IMG/VR virus record: IMGVR_UViG_3300047678_000160
Span: 1 to 64,000 of that record
Direction: 5' to 3' (one strand)
Source: a virus
Length of the DNA: 64,000 nucleotides
Made by a program: the position numbers and the translations under genes. The number at the start of each line of letters is the position of its first letter. Position 1 is the stretch's first letter. Below the pieces are notes generated by a model, which searched no databases, had not been told where the DNA came from, and saw nothing but the letters and a program-made list of their open reading frames with translations. Below, one piece after another: positions 51,070 through 60,455 of this stretch.

Positions 51070-51548
51070 ACTATACACTCATACTATACAAGTCAGATGG
51101 ATGCAACACCTGTCGGGGTTGTGTCATGGAACAGTGGGGAAGTGATTTCTCACTTGATATGAACGTCAGCGAAGACGAAGCTATTGAAAGAATTTCCAAT
51201 GCTTTTACTTCTCCATCTGAAGGCGGCTCTTACGAAGCAAATCTAATTTCTGTCCGTAATAGCGAGCAAGTCAAGCATCAGTTTGACCAATACAGTAGCT
51301 CAAGTTGGAAACAAGAAGTTGGTGGAGTTTCCACTTGGGGAACTGGAGATTATTGGGAAGACATTGATGAAAAAGAAGGAAAGAGACTCAACGACCTTAT
51401 CAGAAAAAAGGTCAATGAAATCACAGAAAACAAACGTCTAGCCGAAGAAAAGGCCAAGACAGAACAGAAAGATAAAGAAGCAAAAGCGAAAGAAACTTAT
51501 GAGCGCCAACAACTGGAAGCTCTCAAACAAAAATACGAAATCAAATAA
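51066..51548 (+). CDS. Hypothetical protein with duplicated coiled-coil tail
   Basis: A 160-residue protein, ATGA overlap with the previous gene. Cys-rich start (YKSDGCNTCRGCVMEQWG) that could bind a metal, and a tail ending ERQQLEALKQKYEIK, nearly the same as the preceding gene. Function unknown. Confidence 0.5.
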   Translation: MNYTLILYKSDGCNTCRGCVMEQWGSDFSLDMNVSEDEAIERISNAFTSPSEGGSYEANLISVRNSEQVKHQFDQYSSSSWKQEVGGVSTWGTGDYWEDIDEKEGKRLNDLIRKKVNEITENKRLAEEKAKTEQKDKEAKAKETYERQQLEALKQKYEIK

Positions 51549-51552
51549 AGTT

Positions 51553-51987
51553 ATGAAAAACCTGGTATACAAAAACTACAATACATTCAACGAAGAGTTA
51601 CTAAAGCTTGCGGAGACGCATTCTAAGGCTCTCACGTTTATCACTCGGGATGAGTATCTTATCTGGGTCAAACAATGGAAGGAGGACTATAAGACTGTCC
51701 TTCAGCTCCACACCATTGAGAAATTCACCCGTCGTCGAGACCGTTCTACTCTTCAAGAGAAGATTGACCGCTTTCAGAAGATTTTGGACAAAATTCCGAA
51801 TCTTTCCGATGAGCAGAAGGCTCGTATCGAAGTTCTCAAGAAGGAATTTTTATCCCTTTGGGGTTTGAATTCCTACACATACTGCTCACATTATCTTCTC
51901 TGGCACATGTATGTTGTCAGAAAGGCCGGGAAGATTCGTGCCGGGCAGCAACGTGAACTAAGAATCAATCCGCCGATTACGGCTTAA
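51553..51987 (+). CDS. Hypothetical protein
   Basis: A 144-residue basic helical protein. ATG 51553 is preferred because an earlier in-frame start would overlap the previous gene by about 50 nt. The last part (YTYCSHYLLWHMYVVRKAGK) is aromatic-rich. Not recognised. Confidence 0.5.
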   Translation: MKNLVYKNYNTFNEELLKLAETHSKALTFITRDEYLIWVKQWKEDYKTVLQLHTIEKFTRRRDRSTLQEKIDRFQKILDKIPNLSDEQKARIEVLKKEFLSLWGLNSYTYCSHYLLWHMYVVRKAGKIRAGQQRELRINPPITA

Positions 51988-51991
51988 TCAT

Positions 51992-52021
51992 AAACCCCAC
52001 ATTAACAGTGTGGGGTTTTTC
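51992..52021. terminator. Bidirectional terminator between convergent genes
   Basis: AAACCCCACA/TGTGGGGTTT stem with A-run and T-run on both sides; serves both the + and - strand genes. Confidence 0.85.
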
Positions 52022-52022
52022 T

Positions 52023-52504
52023 TTAGAATCTGACCCTGTAATAATCGTCCCAAACAGTTTTGGTCAATCCAAAATCAACTAGAACCAGCTTTGGAAGACC
52101 GTCTCTCAAAACTTCTCCATAGGTGGATACTCTACCCATGTCTCCAACCGGAGGAAAGTCATAATCGGCTATAAGGGAAGTCAAATCAATAACAAACTCA
52201 TTATTTTCAATATCAGAGAGTGGAGTATTTTCCATAGACCAGGGCAAAGAAATTCGACTTGTTTTTCGTTCTCTGTATCTTAGATATGCTTCTAATCCTG
52301 TATGTGATATTCCGGCTAGTTCTTTAAATCTCTTTGGCCCGATTTTTTTGCCAATTCCATTTCTACCCAAAAATCGTTTCTATCGGTGTCGAAAACTCGA
52401 GCTACAATATCATAATTTTGAATGTAAGCTTCCGCTTCTACAGAATTCTGTGCCAAACCTTTTTTATTCTTTGCAATCTTGATTACTTTTTGGTTATCAA
52501 TCAT
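52023..52504 (-). CDS. Protein-kinase-fold-like phage protein with -1 frameshift at A7
   Basis: The first frame starts at ATG 52504: MIDNQKVIKIAKNKKGLAQN...FWVEMELAKK, then reaches a TAG at 52316. At the coding-strand sequence GCA AAA AAA T (T-run 52343-52349 on +), a -1 shift continues as IGPKRFKELAGISHTG to 52023, ending VLVDFGLTKTVWDDYY. VIKIAKN (lysine), the E-M-E-L hinge and DFG form a minimal kinase-like core of about 160 residues. A_AAA_AAA is a perfect slippery heptamer, so programmed frameshifting is possible; a missing A is the simpler alternative. Confidence 0.6.
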
Positions 52505-52638
52505 GAATACCGTTCGGCCGCTCCCTGCTGCAATTTTTGAAGTCTTTCCGCTGCATAACGATACTTTCCTGCGAATGAGATTATTTTCTGAAATTCATCT
52601 TTGATAAAATTAGTCGGATAATCTTCTTTCAAATTCAT
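52501..52638 (-). CDS. 45-residue helical protein
   Basis: ATG 52638 to TGA 52501, overlapping the kinase-like start as ATGA. Reads MNLKEDYPTNFIKDEFQKII... and ends QKLQQGAAERYS; amphipathic helix. First gene of the two-gene minus operon. Confidence 0.5.
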   Translation of the reverse strand: MNLKEDYPTNFIKDEFQKIISFAGKYRYAAERLQKLQQGAAERYS

Positions 52639-52716
52639 AAAAAACTCTTTGTAATTAGACACTTGTATAAGTAGTTATTGATAGAAATAAACTAACCACT
52701 TGACATTTTATAGATA

Positions 52717-53682
52717 ATGAGTAGCGTTGAAAATATGAGTAAACCCAAGCGTTTGTTATCTGATTACAAAGATGTTGCGGAAGCGGTCAAGAATTGTTAT
52801 TCTTACAAGCCGGACAAGCTTATCGTCAGTGAATTGAAGTGGAAGTATATGATACGTAGTGCTTTACGAGGCAAAAACATTCTTCTTCTTGGGCCAACTG
52901 GTGCTGGTAAGACGCTTATGGCTCAATCTTCTGTCGAAGCTCTTTCCAAAGAAGACAAGTATTTTTACATCAACATGGGTGCTACCCAAGACCCGAGAGC
53001 CGCTTTGATTGGCAACACTCATTTTAAAAAGACGGATGGAACATTTTTTGACGAAAGCCCGTTTGTTCGTGCTATTAGAACTCCGGGAACCATTGTTCTT
53101 CTTGACGAAATTTCCCGCGGACATCCCGATGCTTGGAATATTTTGATTACGGTTTTGGATGAACTTCAACGTTATCTTCGCTTAGACGAAAAAGAAGGAA
53201 GTGAAACTGTTAAAGTGGCGGAGGGTGTCACTTTCATTGCTACGGCAAACATTGGTAATGAATACACCGCTACTCGTGTCATGGATAGAGCCTTACTTGA
53301 CCGTTTTCAGGTCAAAATTGAAGTTGATACTCTGACAAAAGACCAAGAAGTAGTTCTTCTTAAATCGAGATTTCCCACCATTGACGACAACGTTCTTTCT
53401 TCGATTGCCAATATCGCAGCCGATTCTCGTAAATTGGAAACCGACACCAAGTTAACCAAATCGATTTCTACCAGAGCAACAGTAGAAATGGCCGGATTGA
53501 GTGTGGATGGATTTACCCTCCATGAGATTGTCTCCGCGGTTATCTATCCGGATTATTCTCCGGATGGTGGAGTTGACAGTGAACGAACCATGATGAAGCA
53601 ATTGGTTCAAAAATACGTTCCAAATAATAACAATTCTCCGTTGTTTGGTTCTTCCAGCAACAATAAGCAACCTCCTTTCTAA
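52717..53682 (+). CDS. MoxR/CobS-type AAA+ ATPase
   Basis: A 321-residue protein. Walker A is LLLGPTGAGKTLMAQ (57-71), Walker B TIVLLDEISRGHPDAW (123-138), sensor 1 FIATANIGNEY and the arginine finger region RALLDRFQVKIEV. MoxR ATPases act with a VWA-domain partner in protein remodelling or metal-cofactor insertion; that partner is the next gene (overlap taATG). Confidence 0.82.
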   Translation: MSSVENMSKPKRLLSDYKDVAEAVKNCYSYKPDKLIVSELKWKYMIRSALRGKNILLLGPTGAGKTLMAQSSVEALSKEDKYFYINMGATQDPRAALIGNTHFKKTDGTFFDESPFVRAIRTPGTIVLLDEISRGHPDAWNILITVLDELQRYLRLDEKEGSETVKVAEGVTFIATANIGNEYTATRVMDRALLDRFQVKIEVDTLTKDQEVVLLKSRFPTIDDNVLSSIANIAADSRKLETDTKLTKSISTRATVEMAGLSVDGFTLHEIVSAVIYPDYSPDGGVDSERTMMKQLVQKYVPNNNNSPLFGSSSNNKQPPF

Positions 53683-55724
53683 TGAAGAAAGACCTAGCAG
53701 AGCATTCAAAGTTTTGGCTTGGAGAAGGCTTTGACGAAGCAAATATTAACCAGATGGATTTATACCGTCTGGCTTCCTTCCGTCGCTCTATTTCAAACTT
53801 CGTAACAATTTTAACCGGAGAAACTATTCCGGTAAAATTCACCGAAAAGGCCGACTCATTTACCGATGGTAAGACGGTTCACATTGGCGGAGAAATCACC
53901 AAAGGTCAATTTGACTCCACAGTTGGTTTGGCTCTCCATGAAGGTTCGCATGTTATCAAATCAGATTTCGATTTGGTTAAAAATCTTTGGGGAACCATTC
54001 CAAATAGACTTTATGCGGCGGGGAAGGATAAACTATCTAAGAATAGTATTGCCAACTTGACAAAGGTGATGCATAACTATGTCGAAGACAAGTATATTGA
54101 TGCGTGGGCTTTCAAAGCAGCTCCCGGCTATAGAGGATATTATCGTGCGCTGTATGACAAATATTTCAATGATGATAAGATTACTCTCGCACTTCTTTCC
54201 AAATCATATAGGAAGAAGACGCTAAAGAATTATAGCTTTAGAGTTATTAACATTACCAATCCTAACTCTCCATTGGATGCTCTTCCGGGATTAAGAAAAA
54301 TTCACGAGCTCCTCAATTTGGACAACATTCTTCGTTTAGAGACTCCACCGGAAAGACTGGAGCTTGCCTATGATATTGTAGAAATCATATTGACAGAGGT
54401 TCTTAAAGAAGAAGAGAAGCCGAAAACCAAGAAAGGTCAAAACCAAGAAGCTCAATCCAGCGGAGACGATTGTGGAGAACAGTCTGGAGAAAAAAACGAG
54501 CAACCATCCGACGAGCAGCCTGAGACTGGCGATTCAAAGGAAGAATCAAAAGAAGAACCGAACATAGATGATGTTCTCGGAGGTTCTACTGGAGACGAGG
54601 ATGAAAAATCCGAGCCTACTTCCGTTGATGGTGAAGCTGAGGAGCCCACTGAGGAATTATCAGAAAAACAGATTGAGCAGATTGAAAAGGCCATCGAACA
54701 ACAAGAAAATTTTACTAATCGTGAGTTAAAGAAGTCTGGCTTAAGCGAAGCTCTCATTAAGAGGTTGGATGTTATTGAAAAGAGCTCGACTCAGATTGTG
54801 GAAGTTGGCGGAGAAGAGGGAGTGCCTAAAGTTGAGTGCGTTCTCGTCAATAAGATGGATAAGTCTATCATGGAAGACGAATCCTTTCCATTCTGCTCCA
54901 AGTTATCGGTCAGTAAGAATCTACATCAAGATGCAGTTGTAGCTGGCGTGGCTCTTGGAACACTTTTAGGCAGGCGCCTACAGATTCGTAACGATTCCAA
55001 AACCACCAAGTTTTCAAGATTGCCGAGAGGTAAAATAGAAAAGAGACTCTTGGCGGAACTTGGATACGGGTCTTCTCAAATCTTTTACCAATCTTCCGTT
55101 GACCAATATAAGAAAGCTCACGTGCATATATCAGTTGATGCTTCTGGGTCTATGGCACGCAAATGGAAAAAGACATTAACCACAGTAGTTGCTCTGGCCA
55201 AAGCCGCTTCTATGGTTAGAAACTTGGGTGTTACCATTACCTTTAGAGCCGGCTCGGGTGTTTTATCTACCACTCCATACATTGTGGTTGCTTACGATTC
55301 TCGCCACGACTCATTTTCAAAGGTCACTCAATTGTTTCCGGCGCTTATTCCAGATGGGTCAACTCCAGAGGGATTGACTTTTCAAGCAATTCTCGGATTG
55401 ATTCCCAAGTCCGGGCCTGACTTTGATAGTTTCTTTGTAAATCTATCCGATGGTGTTCCTGAATTTAGTGAGGGGTATCATGGAGCAACTGCTCAAAACC
55501 ATACCAAGTTGCAGGTTGAAAAAATGCGTGCTGCGGGAATAACCGTGATAAGTTATTTCTTAGAAGCTGTTGAAGATAAACGAGATATAAAACTCACAGA
55601 ATTTCGTGGGAACAGTATGATTGCTTTCAAAAAAATGTATGGAAGAGACGCCTTATTCATTGATGTTGATAACGTTAAGGAGATAGCTCATTCCATGAAT
55701 AAAAAGTTTCTTGAGAAGAATTAA
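53682..55724 (+). CDS. VWA-domain partner protein with metallopeptidase-like motif (CobT-like)
   Basis: A 680-residue protein. N-terminal HEGSH at 86-90 within VGLALHEGSHVIKSDFDL resembles HExxH-type zinc sites. Residues about 245-345 are a Glu/Asp/Ser/Pro-rich linker. The C-terminal VWA domain has the MIDAS motif DASGSM near 487 and a later LSDGVPEF. Such proteins form chelatase-like pairs with MoxR/CobS ATPases. Whether this serves cobalamin synthesis (relevant to the class II reductase) or protein remodelling is open. Confidence 0.75.
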   Translation: MKKDLAEHSKFWLGEGFDEANINQMDLYRLASFRRSISNFVTILTGETIPVKFTEKADSFTDGKTVHIGGEITKGQFDSTVGLALHEGSHVIKSDFDLVKNLWGTIPNRLYAAGKDKLSKNSIANLTKVMHNYVEDKYIDAWAFKAAPGYRGYYRALYDKYFNDDKITLALLSKSYRKKTLKNYSFRVINITNPNSPLDALPGLRKIHELLNLDNILRLETPPERLELAYDIVEIILTEVLKEEEKPKTKKGQNQEAQSSGDDCGEQSGEKNEQPSDEQPETGDSKEESKEEPNIDDVLGGSTGDEDEKSEPTSVDGEAEEPTEELSEKQIEQIEKAIEQQENFTNRELKKSGLSEALIKRLDVIEKSSTQIVEVGGEEGVPKVECVLVNKMDKSIMEDESFPFCSKLSVSKNLHQDAVVAGVALGTLLGRRLQIRNDSKTTKFSRLPRGKIEKRLLAELGYGSSQIFYQSSVDQYKKAHVHISVDASGSMARKWKKTLTTVVALAKAASMVRNLGVTITFRAGSGVLSTTPYIVVAYDSRHDSFSKVTQLFPALIPDGSTPEGLTFQAILGLIPKSGPDFDSFFVNLSDGVPEFSEGYHGATAQNHTKLQVEKMRAAGITVISYFLEAVEDKRDIKLTEFRGNSMIAFKKMYGRDALFIDVDNVKEIAHSMNKKFLEKN

Positions 55725-55781
55725 AATAAGGTTTGACATTTTATAAACAAAATATACTCTCATATTTGAAACTAATAACTT

Positions 55782-57980
55782 ATGATTATCGCAGATACTG
55801 TCTCGTCTCCGGTGGCCACCAACGTTGGTGCGGCTCCGTCCAAGTTCAAGATTAAAGCGAGTGCGAAGGCGTTCAAGATTTTGAGCGGCTTCTACTCTGA
55901 CCCCGTTCTCGCTATTCCGCGTGAATTGGGCGCCAACGCGTGGGACAGCCACGTATCGGCTGGCAAGACTGACAAAATGTTTGAGGTTCATGCTCCGAAC
56001 ACGCTTGAGCCGTGGTTTTCAATTCGTGACTTTGGCACTGGCCTCTCTGCTGAGGCGATTGACCAAATTTACACGACCTACTTTGAGAGCACAAAGACCG
56101 GCGACAATGATTCCGATGGCTGTATGGGTCTTGGTTCCAAGACCCCTTTCAATTATACCGAGAATTTTTCGGTGACTTCGTGGTTCAATGGTAAGAAGTT
56201 TGTTTACAACTGCTTCATTGATGAGAGGGGCTCTCCGAATATTCTTCCCTTTGGTGTGGAAAATTCGACCGAACCGAATGGTGTGGAAGTAAAATTTGCG
56301 GTCAAATCGGCCGATATTTCGACCTTCGTTGACAAGATTCGTCAGGCTTACGCTCCGTTCCGCTACAAGCCGACCATCACTGGCGCTACCATCACGTATC
56401 CTACTATCAAGTATACCTTTAAGGGCACTGATTGGGCGATTCGTGAGTATGAGAATGGATACAGTTACGGTGCCAAGTCGTTTGCCTTCATGGGCAACTA
56501 TTCGTATCCTATCAACGTCGATGCTCTGTTTAGCTCCGATGCTCGTTACAACAACGACAAGGTTTACACCAAGGTTTCGCATATTCTCCAATACGCTTCC
56601 ACTGAGCTTTATTTCAACATCGGCGACCTTGAGGTTGCTCCTAACAAGGAACAGCTTCAATACGACGCTGATGAAAAGACTCAAAAGGCCATCATCGCGG
56701 CTGCTGTAAAGGCTTATGACGAACTACTTGAGCTCGTTCAGAAGTCCATTGACAAGCCGACCTCGATTTGGAATGCGATGGAGCTTTACGCCAAGTATAA
56801 CAGCTACGACAGCAAGTATTACAACTTCAATCGTATCATCGGCTCTATTCCGATTCGCTATAACAAGAAAGACATTTCCTCCAAGGATGTTCGTTCTGAT
56901 GATGTTCATGAGGAATCTGGTTTGAACAAGGGCGTGGTCACTGACCCGCGTGATTCAAGGAAGCAATTTGCTGACAAATACGGTCATTTTGCTGTGGAGC
57001 AGTATGAGTATCGCCTCAGCAATGGTCAACTCCGCAAGCGTTACACAAACACCTATACCGCTGGTGGCCCGTCTGGTTCTCTGTTTTTCTATACGAACGA
57101 CACCAAGTTCCGCCGCGCCCGCGTCCGCCATTATCTGACGACCAACTACTCTGGAAAGAACTTTCCGACGATTCACATCATCTTCGACCATTCCAAGAAG
57201 GGTGAAGTTTTTGAGGCTCATCGTAAGTATCTTGGTTTGGATAATGCTCAAGTGTTGCACATTGAGTCACTTCCGAAACCTCCTCGCACTCCTCGCAATC
57301 CTTCGACGGCGAAGACCGACGAAATTCCTGAGTTTATTCTCGACAGCAACTATTGGTCGCGTAATTCTTTCACCGCTGAGGCGAAGGGCACATATTATTA
57401 CATCGACTTCATTTATTCCGCTGCCTATTACAAGACCAATCAAATTGGATTTGATACTGTCTCTGGAATTCTTTCCTATGGTGTGAAAGAGAAGATTCTG
57501 TCCAAGACCAAGACTCGTATTTTTGGTATCAACAAGCGTAACGCTTATATGCTCAAGACCGGAACGTGGATTAACGTCCTCGACCTCGTTCTTGACCACG
57601 CCAAAAAGAACAAGGAATCTCTTGAACATCAGCTCTACCTCCAAGATACGTATCAGCCGCTGTGTCAGAGCCATAACAATCTTCGTTATAAAATTCAACG
57701 TTCCAGCTTTACCACAAAGCTCGACAATAAGGACACGAAGAAGCTGTTTGAATCCTTTGACAACGCCTTTGCCACGCAGAACACTGATTCTGTGTTGGTT
57801 GGGGTGGCTCGTTTCATGGGTTTGAAGGGTAAGAAGCTCTCCACCTTTGACGACAGCCTTCTGGATACTGTCAAGACCATTCAGACGAAATACATGGGTC
57901 TTTTCGACATGGTTGACACTTATTCCATTGATACGACGAAATTTGCAAAGATTGTGAATTTCATTGATAAAAACAGTTGA
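55782..57980 (+). CDS. rIIA: rIIA-like protein (GHKL ATPase)
   Basis: A 732-residue protein. GHKL motifs: AIPRELGANAWDSHV (N-box, about 44-58), IRDFGTGLSAEAIDQI (G1, 77-92) and DGCMGLGSKTPFNYTENFSV (G2, 109-128). Sequence and the adjacent rIIB-like gene identify it as rIIA. In T4 rIIA/rIIB modulate lysis and exclusion by lambda Rex. Long open frames on the antisense strand here are artefacts of codon bias. Confidence 0.88.
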   Translation: MIIADTVSSPVATNVGAAPSKFKIKASAKAFKILSGFYSDPVLAIPRELGANAWDSHVSAGKTDKMFEVHAPNTLEPWFSIRDFGTGLSAEAIDQIYTTYFESTKTGDNDSDGCMGLGSKTPFNYTENFSVTSWFNGKKFVYNCFIDERGSPNILPFGVENSTEPNGVEVKFAVKSADISTFVDKIRQAYAPFRYKPTITGATITYPTIKYTFKGTDWAIREYENGYSYGAKSFAFMGNYSYPINVDALFSSDARYNNDKVYTKVSHILQYASTELYFNIGDLEVAPNKEQLQYDADEKTQKAIIAAAVKAYDELLELVQKSIDKPTSIWNAMELYAKYNSYDSKYYNFNRIIGSIPIRYNKKDISSKDVRSDDVHEESGLNKGVVTDPRDSRKQFADKYGHFAVEQYEYRLSNGQLRKRYTNTYTAGGPSGSLFFYTNDTKFRRARVRHYLTTNYSGKNFPTIHIIFDHSKKGEVFEAHRKYLGLDNAQVLHIESLPKPPRTPRNPSTAKTDEIPEFILDSNYWSRNSFTAEAKGTYYYIDFIYSAAYYKTNQIGFDTVSGILSYGVKEKILSKTKTRIFGINKRNAYMLKTGTWINVLDLVLDHAKKNKESLEHQLYLQDTYQPLCQSHNNLRYKIQRSSFTTKLDNKDTKKLFESFDNAFATQNTDSVLVGVARFMGLKGKKLSTFDDSLLDTVKTIQTKYMGLFDMVDTYSIDTTKFAKIVNFIDKNS

Positions 57981-58005
57981 CATAATTTGTTAAGTCACAT
58001 ACTAT
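57977..58005 (+). promoter_or_regulatory. Sigma70-like promoter TTGACA-N17-TACTAT
   Basis: Overlaps the rIIA stop and precedes the rIIB-like gene by 23 nt. Confidence 0.6.
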
Positions 58006-58028
58006 AAGAACAGTTAAAAAATAACTAT

Positions 58029-59231
58029 ATGAGCAAAACCACCCAATACGTTCCCCATGTCATCAAGGCAAAAGGAAGCATCACCATGTATCTCAACGGT
58101 GAGAGCATGACAGTTGAAATCGACCATCCCAATTATTCTAAGATTGTGGATGCACTCAAGTCTGGCACCTACGACAAACTCGACCAACTGGTCAACATTT
58201 CTCGCGCTGTGACCAGCTATGGACAAGGCAAGATTGACGTTAAGAACGGAGAAGTTTTTTACGCCGGCAAGCCGCTTCACAGCACTCTCACAAATCGCAT
58301 TCTCGCTATGATGAATGAGGGCTTCCAAGTGAAGCACATGCTTCTCTTCTTGGAGAATCTCATGTCCAATCCTTCATTCCGCGCAGTGAATGAGACTTAC
58401 ACGTTCCTTGAGAACCACGGTCTTCCTATCACTGAGGATGGTTGTTTCCTCGCCTACAAGGCGGTTCGCAACAACTACACCGATATGCGCACGGGCACTT
58501 TCGACAACCATGTTGGCAAGTCGCCTTCGATGCCTCGCAATCAAGTCGATGAAGACTATGAGCAGGACTGCTCCAGCGGTCTGCACGTTGGTTCTCTTGG
58601 CTATGTCATTGACTTCGGACATTTTTCAAAGGGTGCCGCTGTTAGTGAGGATGGTAATCGTTTGCTCATCGTCAAGGTCAATCCTCGTGACGTTGTGAGC
58701 GTTCCTAAATACGCTTCCCACACCAAGATGCGTGTCGCAACCTATACGGTTGTGGACGAAATCAAGGACATTGTTAAGGAGCTCGATAAGGTGGTTTATA
58801 CCTCCGATGCGAAGGTGCTCGCTCCTGACCGTAAGGATGATGATTTCACCGCGTCCCAAAAGCCAGAAGTGGTTGATGCTGATGTGGAGAATGAATTTTA
58901 TCTCCAAGGTTTTGACGCCGGCGACAACGATAATATCAATGGTGACGAATATGGTTACTCCCGCGACTATGACCGTAAGGGAAATTATCTCAAGGGTTAC
59001 AACGATGGCTACAACAGCCGTGACGCATCGATTCCGTTTCCAGACGACCACAGCGATTGCGCTGGGTGTGAAACGGCGGTAAGTGACGCTGACCGTGAAT
59101 ACGCCGATGGTCTTTCTCTCGGTGAGGATGACTTCAACAATGGCTTCGAATACCAAGAGAATCTCAGCGCTTACGCGTCTGAAAGTTTTAAGGATGGCTA
59201 CCGTGACGGTTTTAACGGCGTCGTCCAATAA
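58029..59231 (+). CDS. rIIB: rIIB-like protein with C-terminal Gly/Tyr repeats
   Basis: A 400-residue protein. Conserved rIIB elements: NPSFRAVNETYTFLENHGL, PITEDGCFLAYKAV, DMRTGTFDN, CSSGLHVGSLGYV and VNPRDVVSVPKYASHTKMR. The region beyond about 285 is an acidic extension with repeated GxDxGxxxN/GYxxGYxxGYN and FKDGYRDGFNG units. It probably acts with rIIA at the membrane or in host takeover. Confidence 0.88.
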   Translation: MSKTTQYVPHVIKAKGSITMYLNGESMTVEIDHPNYSKIVDALKSGTYDKLDQLVNISRAVTSYGQGKIDVKNGEVFYAGKPLHSTLTNRILAMMNEGFQVKHMLLFLENLMSNPSFRAVNETYTFLENHGLPITEDGCFLAYKAVRNNYTDMRTGTFDNHVGKSPSMPRNQVDEDYEQDCSSGLHVGSLGYVIDFGHFSKGAAVSEDGNRLLIVKVNPRDVVSVPKYASHTKMRVATYTVVDEIKDIVKELDKVVYTSDAKVLAPDRKDDDFTASQKPEVVDADVENEFYLQGFDAGDNDNINGDEYGYSRDYDRKGNYLKGYNDGYNSRDASIPFPDDHSDCAGCETAVSDADREYADGLSLGEDDFNNGFEYQENLSAYASESFKDGYRDGFNGVVQ

Positions 59232-59254
59232 CAAATAACAAATAAAAACAAATT

Positions 59255-59620
59255 ATGGCAACTAAACGTAATAATACATTAATTGACTGGCCAGCAACCG
59301 GTCACTTCACAATTGAAGACCTTCAACAGAAGTATCCTTCGATGGTCAACATCACCCTTCGTTTTCGTGTAAAGAAAGCTCTCGACGCAAATGAAATCAC
59401 CGCAATTGGTAAAATCAAGCCGGCTATTGGCCGACCAAAGCTTGTCTTTGTCAAGGGCCTTGCAACAAAGGAAGCTATTGAAACCGCTCTCAAGAGCGGT
59501 GTTCTCCCCCTCGAAAACAAGTCCGTTGTCTCTACCGCTGACGTTAAGACAGAAAAGAAGGTTGCTAAGACCTCACCGGCTCCTACGGTTGACGCAAAGC
59601 CAATCCACGCAACAGTCTAA
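59255..59620 (+). CDS. Winged-helix-like small DNA-binding protein
   Basis: A 121-residue protein. Residues 17-65 (FTIEDLQQKYPSMVNITLRF, then RVKKALDANEITAIG, KPAIGRPKLVFV) look like a winged helix-turn-helix with a basic wing. The tail is Ala/Lys/Pro-rich. It could regulate transcription. Strong terminator downstream. Confidence 0.55.
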   Translation: MATKRNNTLIDWPATGHFTIEDLQQKYPSMVNITLRFRVKKALDANEITAIGKIKPAIGRPKLVFVKGLATKEAIETALKSGVLPLENKSVVSTADVKTEKKVAKTSPAPTVDAKPIHATV

Positions 59621-59644
59621 TCAAGATTGATGCTTTTCATAAGG

Positions 59645-59673
59645 GCCGGTGATAAATAATATCACCGGCTTTT
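59645..59673 (+). terminator. Rho-independent terminator
   Basis: Perfect GCCGGTGATA/TATCACCGGC stem, 5-nt loop, T4 run leading directly into the next promoter element. Confidence 0.85.
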
Positions 59674-59682
59674 ATATTTATA
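59674..59682 (+). promoter_or_regulatory. ATATTTATA promoter-like element
   Basis: Only 3 nt separate it from ATG 59686; cannot yield a normal leader if it is a -10 box. Confidence 0.55.
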
Positions 59683-59685
59683 GAC

Positions 59686-59982
59686 ATGAGGCCACCGCCA
59701 TATCCAAAGAAAATCGAGTTTACCGAAAGACTTTTCTTTCATTATAAGCTCGATGCCAGCACGTATTCTTTGTTTGATTCTTCCATGAGCACACCTATTG
59801 CTTATGGGCCAATAAATTTTGTGGCGGCGACCATCAAAAATCTTCCTGCCAAATCAACAATTTTTTATTTTGAATTGGACAACAGAGAAGGATGGAAGAT
59901 GAAAAAGGTTTACAAACCAAGCGCAGAAACTGCTCAAACAGCGGATGCCAAAAATAAAGTGGAGAAGAAGAAAGATGAATGA
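59686..59982 (+). CDS. Small hypothetical protein
   Basis: A 98-residue protein: a beta-rich N-terminal 75 residues and an Ala/Lys/Glu tail. It overlaps the next gene by 8 nt. No motif recognised. Confidence 0.5.
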   Translation: MRPPPYPKKIEFTERLFFHYKLDASTYSLFDSSMSTPIAYGPINFVAATIKNLPAKSTIFYFELDNREGWKMKKVYKPSAETAQTADAKNKVEKKKDE

Positions 59983-60184
59983 AATTGAAATTTCCTTAGC
60001 AGTTTCAGCAGAAATGGACTCAATGGGAGAAATTTTCAACGATAGAGAAATCGTTGACATGAAGAATGAATCTGACGGAGAACAGATGCTCATTTATGGA
60101 ATTGCTGACGATGGCGTAATCATTCCATTTTTTAAAACCATGAGCAAGGTAAACTCTGACAATGACTTACCAAGTATTGTTTGA
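59975..60184 (+). CDS. Small acidic protein
   Basis: A 69-residue protein from ATG 59975 (an earlier in-frame ATG at 59945 would overlap deeper). Acidic, MNEIEISLAVSAEMDSMGEI start. Unknown. Confidence 0.45.
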   Translation: MNEIEISLAVSAEMDSMGEIFNDREIVDMKNESDGEQMLIYGIADDGVIIPFFKTMSKVNSDNDLPSIV

Positions 60185-60223
60185 GTATTGACATTTGATA
60201 GTTTTATCTATTTGATAGTCTAT

Positions 60224-60451
60224 ATGTTAAAGGAATTCCTTACGGTTTTTTACGCTTGGTCTGGAGCTGTTCAATGTGTTTTTGTTCTTGTTATAGCGAT
60301 GTTTCTGACAGCTATTGTAAACAAGATTTTAGACATTTTCAATTCAGTCTTTGCGAGCCTCCCAATTTTATTTCACGGATGGCCGAAAAATTCAAGCCCA
60401 GAAGTAGATGATGATGACGAAGACAAAAAAGAAATTGAAACCCAACTCTAA
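60224..60451 (+). CDS. Small membrane protein
   Basis: A 75-residue protein; ATG 60224 chosen because the upstream in-frame region is a TTGACA promoter-like sequence (60188). Residues 8-32 form one long hydrophobic span (AWSGAVQCVFVLVIAMFLTA); the C-terminus is acidic. It might be a holin or envelope protein, without proof. Confidence 0.5.
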   Translation: MLKEFLTVFYAWSGAVQCVFVLVIAMFLTAIVNKILDIFNSVFASLPILFHGWPKNSSPEVDDDDEDKKEIETQL

Positions 60452-60455
60452 GAAA

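Noticed and set aside
56019-57983. Long antisense frames opposite rIIA (up to about 238 codons)
   Set aside because: They arise from the codon bias of the GC-richer rIIA gene; sense-strand GHKL motifs are unambiguous.
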